Source: Myxococcota bacterium
GTDB lineage: Bacteria > Myxococcota_A > Polyangia > HGW-17
Direction of reading: 5' to 3'
NCBI GenBank assembly: GCA_018821745.1
Contig: JAHJLU010000332.1
Location: 1 to 6,528, forward strand
DNA: 6,528 nucleotides
This document shows, piece by piece, positions 6,382-6,528 of the stretch. The notes under the pieces are model-generated. The model made no database searches, was not told where the DNA came from, and was given only the letters and a program-made list of their open reading frames with translations. The position numbers and the translations under genes are program-made. Position 1 is the stretch's first letter; every line of letters starts with the position of its first letter.

Positions 6382-6471
6382 GAAAAGGAAATGGCAGTGG
6401 TGATGAATTTTTTACTTCCCATAAAGTCCAAGAATGCATTCGGCCCAAATGCCGACAAAGGAGATGAAAAC

Positions 6472-6528
6472 ATGAAAAGAACTATGCTTATGATCATTGG
6501 CTCTATCCTATTCCTTATTCCCGCTGTG
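6472..6528 (+). CDS. Exported protein, N-terminus only (cut by window end)
   Basis: Only the first 19 codons are present: MKRTMLMIIGSILFLIPAV. Lys2 and Arg3 followed by a hydrophobic run form a typical signal peptide or N-terminal anchor, so the product is probably exported or membrane-bound; its function cannot be told. ATG 6472 has AAGGAG (6458-6463) with 8-nt spacing. The same frame is open upstream to ATGs at 6391 and 6403, which would add 27 or 23 residues. Those starts are disfavoured because AAGGA at 6385-6389 is badly spaced, the extension would bury the signal peptide, and ATG 6391 lies at or before the predicted sigma-54 transcription start. The gene is separated from rlmB by 318 nt and has its own promoters, so it is a separate transcription unit. 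Confidence 0.7.
   Translation, partial: MKRTMLMIIGSILFLIPAV

Larger units (their letters stand above)
6154..6471. other. Intergenic regulatory region after rlmB
   Basis: These 318 bases hold no supported complete gene. From left to right they contain a weak hairpin (6171-6186), a 6-bp dyad (6189-6206), a featureless stretch (about 6207-6300), an A+T-rich segment with an extended -10 promoter (6308-6316), a second dyad (6346-6362), a sigma-54-type promoter (6367-6381) and a leader of about 80 nt with a good ribosome site (6458-6463). I see no strong intrinsic terminator for the upstream operon. Confidence 0.75.

Overview
The window carries one compact plus-strand gene cluster, then an intergenic regulatory region and the first codons of a further gene. 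Nothing on the minus strand looks like a gene. The reading frames are moderately G+C-rich and the downstream intergenic stretch is much more A+T-rich. The gene content, Shine-Dalgarno sites and a well-matched sigma-54 (-24/-12) promoter point to a Gram-negative bacterium. A deltaproteobacterial-type lineage (Desulfobacterota or relatives) is my best guess from gene content and style. No taxonomic marker in the window proves it.

Layout: (1) 1-165, a short leader with an exact TTGACA hexamer embedded in a two-copy direct repeat and an overlapping nested dyad. (2) 166-963, an ABC-2/GldA-type ATPase. (3) 950-3181, a membrane protein that joins an ABC-2 permease (GldF-like) to a GldG-like auxiliary domain in one chain. 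(4) 3183-4667, a membrane-anchored DUF4340 protein. (5) 4664-5401, pyrF, orotidine-5'-phosphate decarboxylase. (6) 5398-6153, an rlmB/TrmH-family rRNA ribose methyltransferase. (7) 6154-6471, an intergenic region with two dyads, an extended -10 promoter and a sigma-54-type promoter. (8) 6472 to the window end, the signal-peptide start of an exported protein.

The five complete genes are packed with a 14-nt overlap, a 1-nt gap and two 4-nt ATGA overlaps, so they almost certainly form one translationally coupled operon. The first three genes form a recognisable Gld-type cassette: cytoplasmic ATPase, permease with a large extracytoplasmic domain, and DUF4340 partner. Its substrate is unknown; in Bacteroidetes the related GldA/GldF/GldG proteins act in gliding. 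The last two are housekeeping genes (UMP synthesis and 23S rRNA 2'-O-methylation) and are probably just co-transcribed.

I see no CRISPR array, tRNA, rRNA, IS element or clear defence or mobile system. The most interesting signals are the GldF-GldG fusion, the repeat-embedded promoter at the 5' end, and the apparent dual (sigma-70 and sigma-54) promoter arrangement in front of the truncated exported-protein gene.
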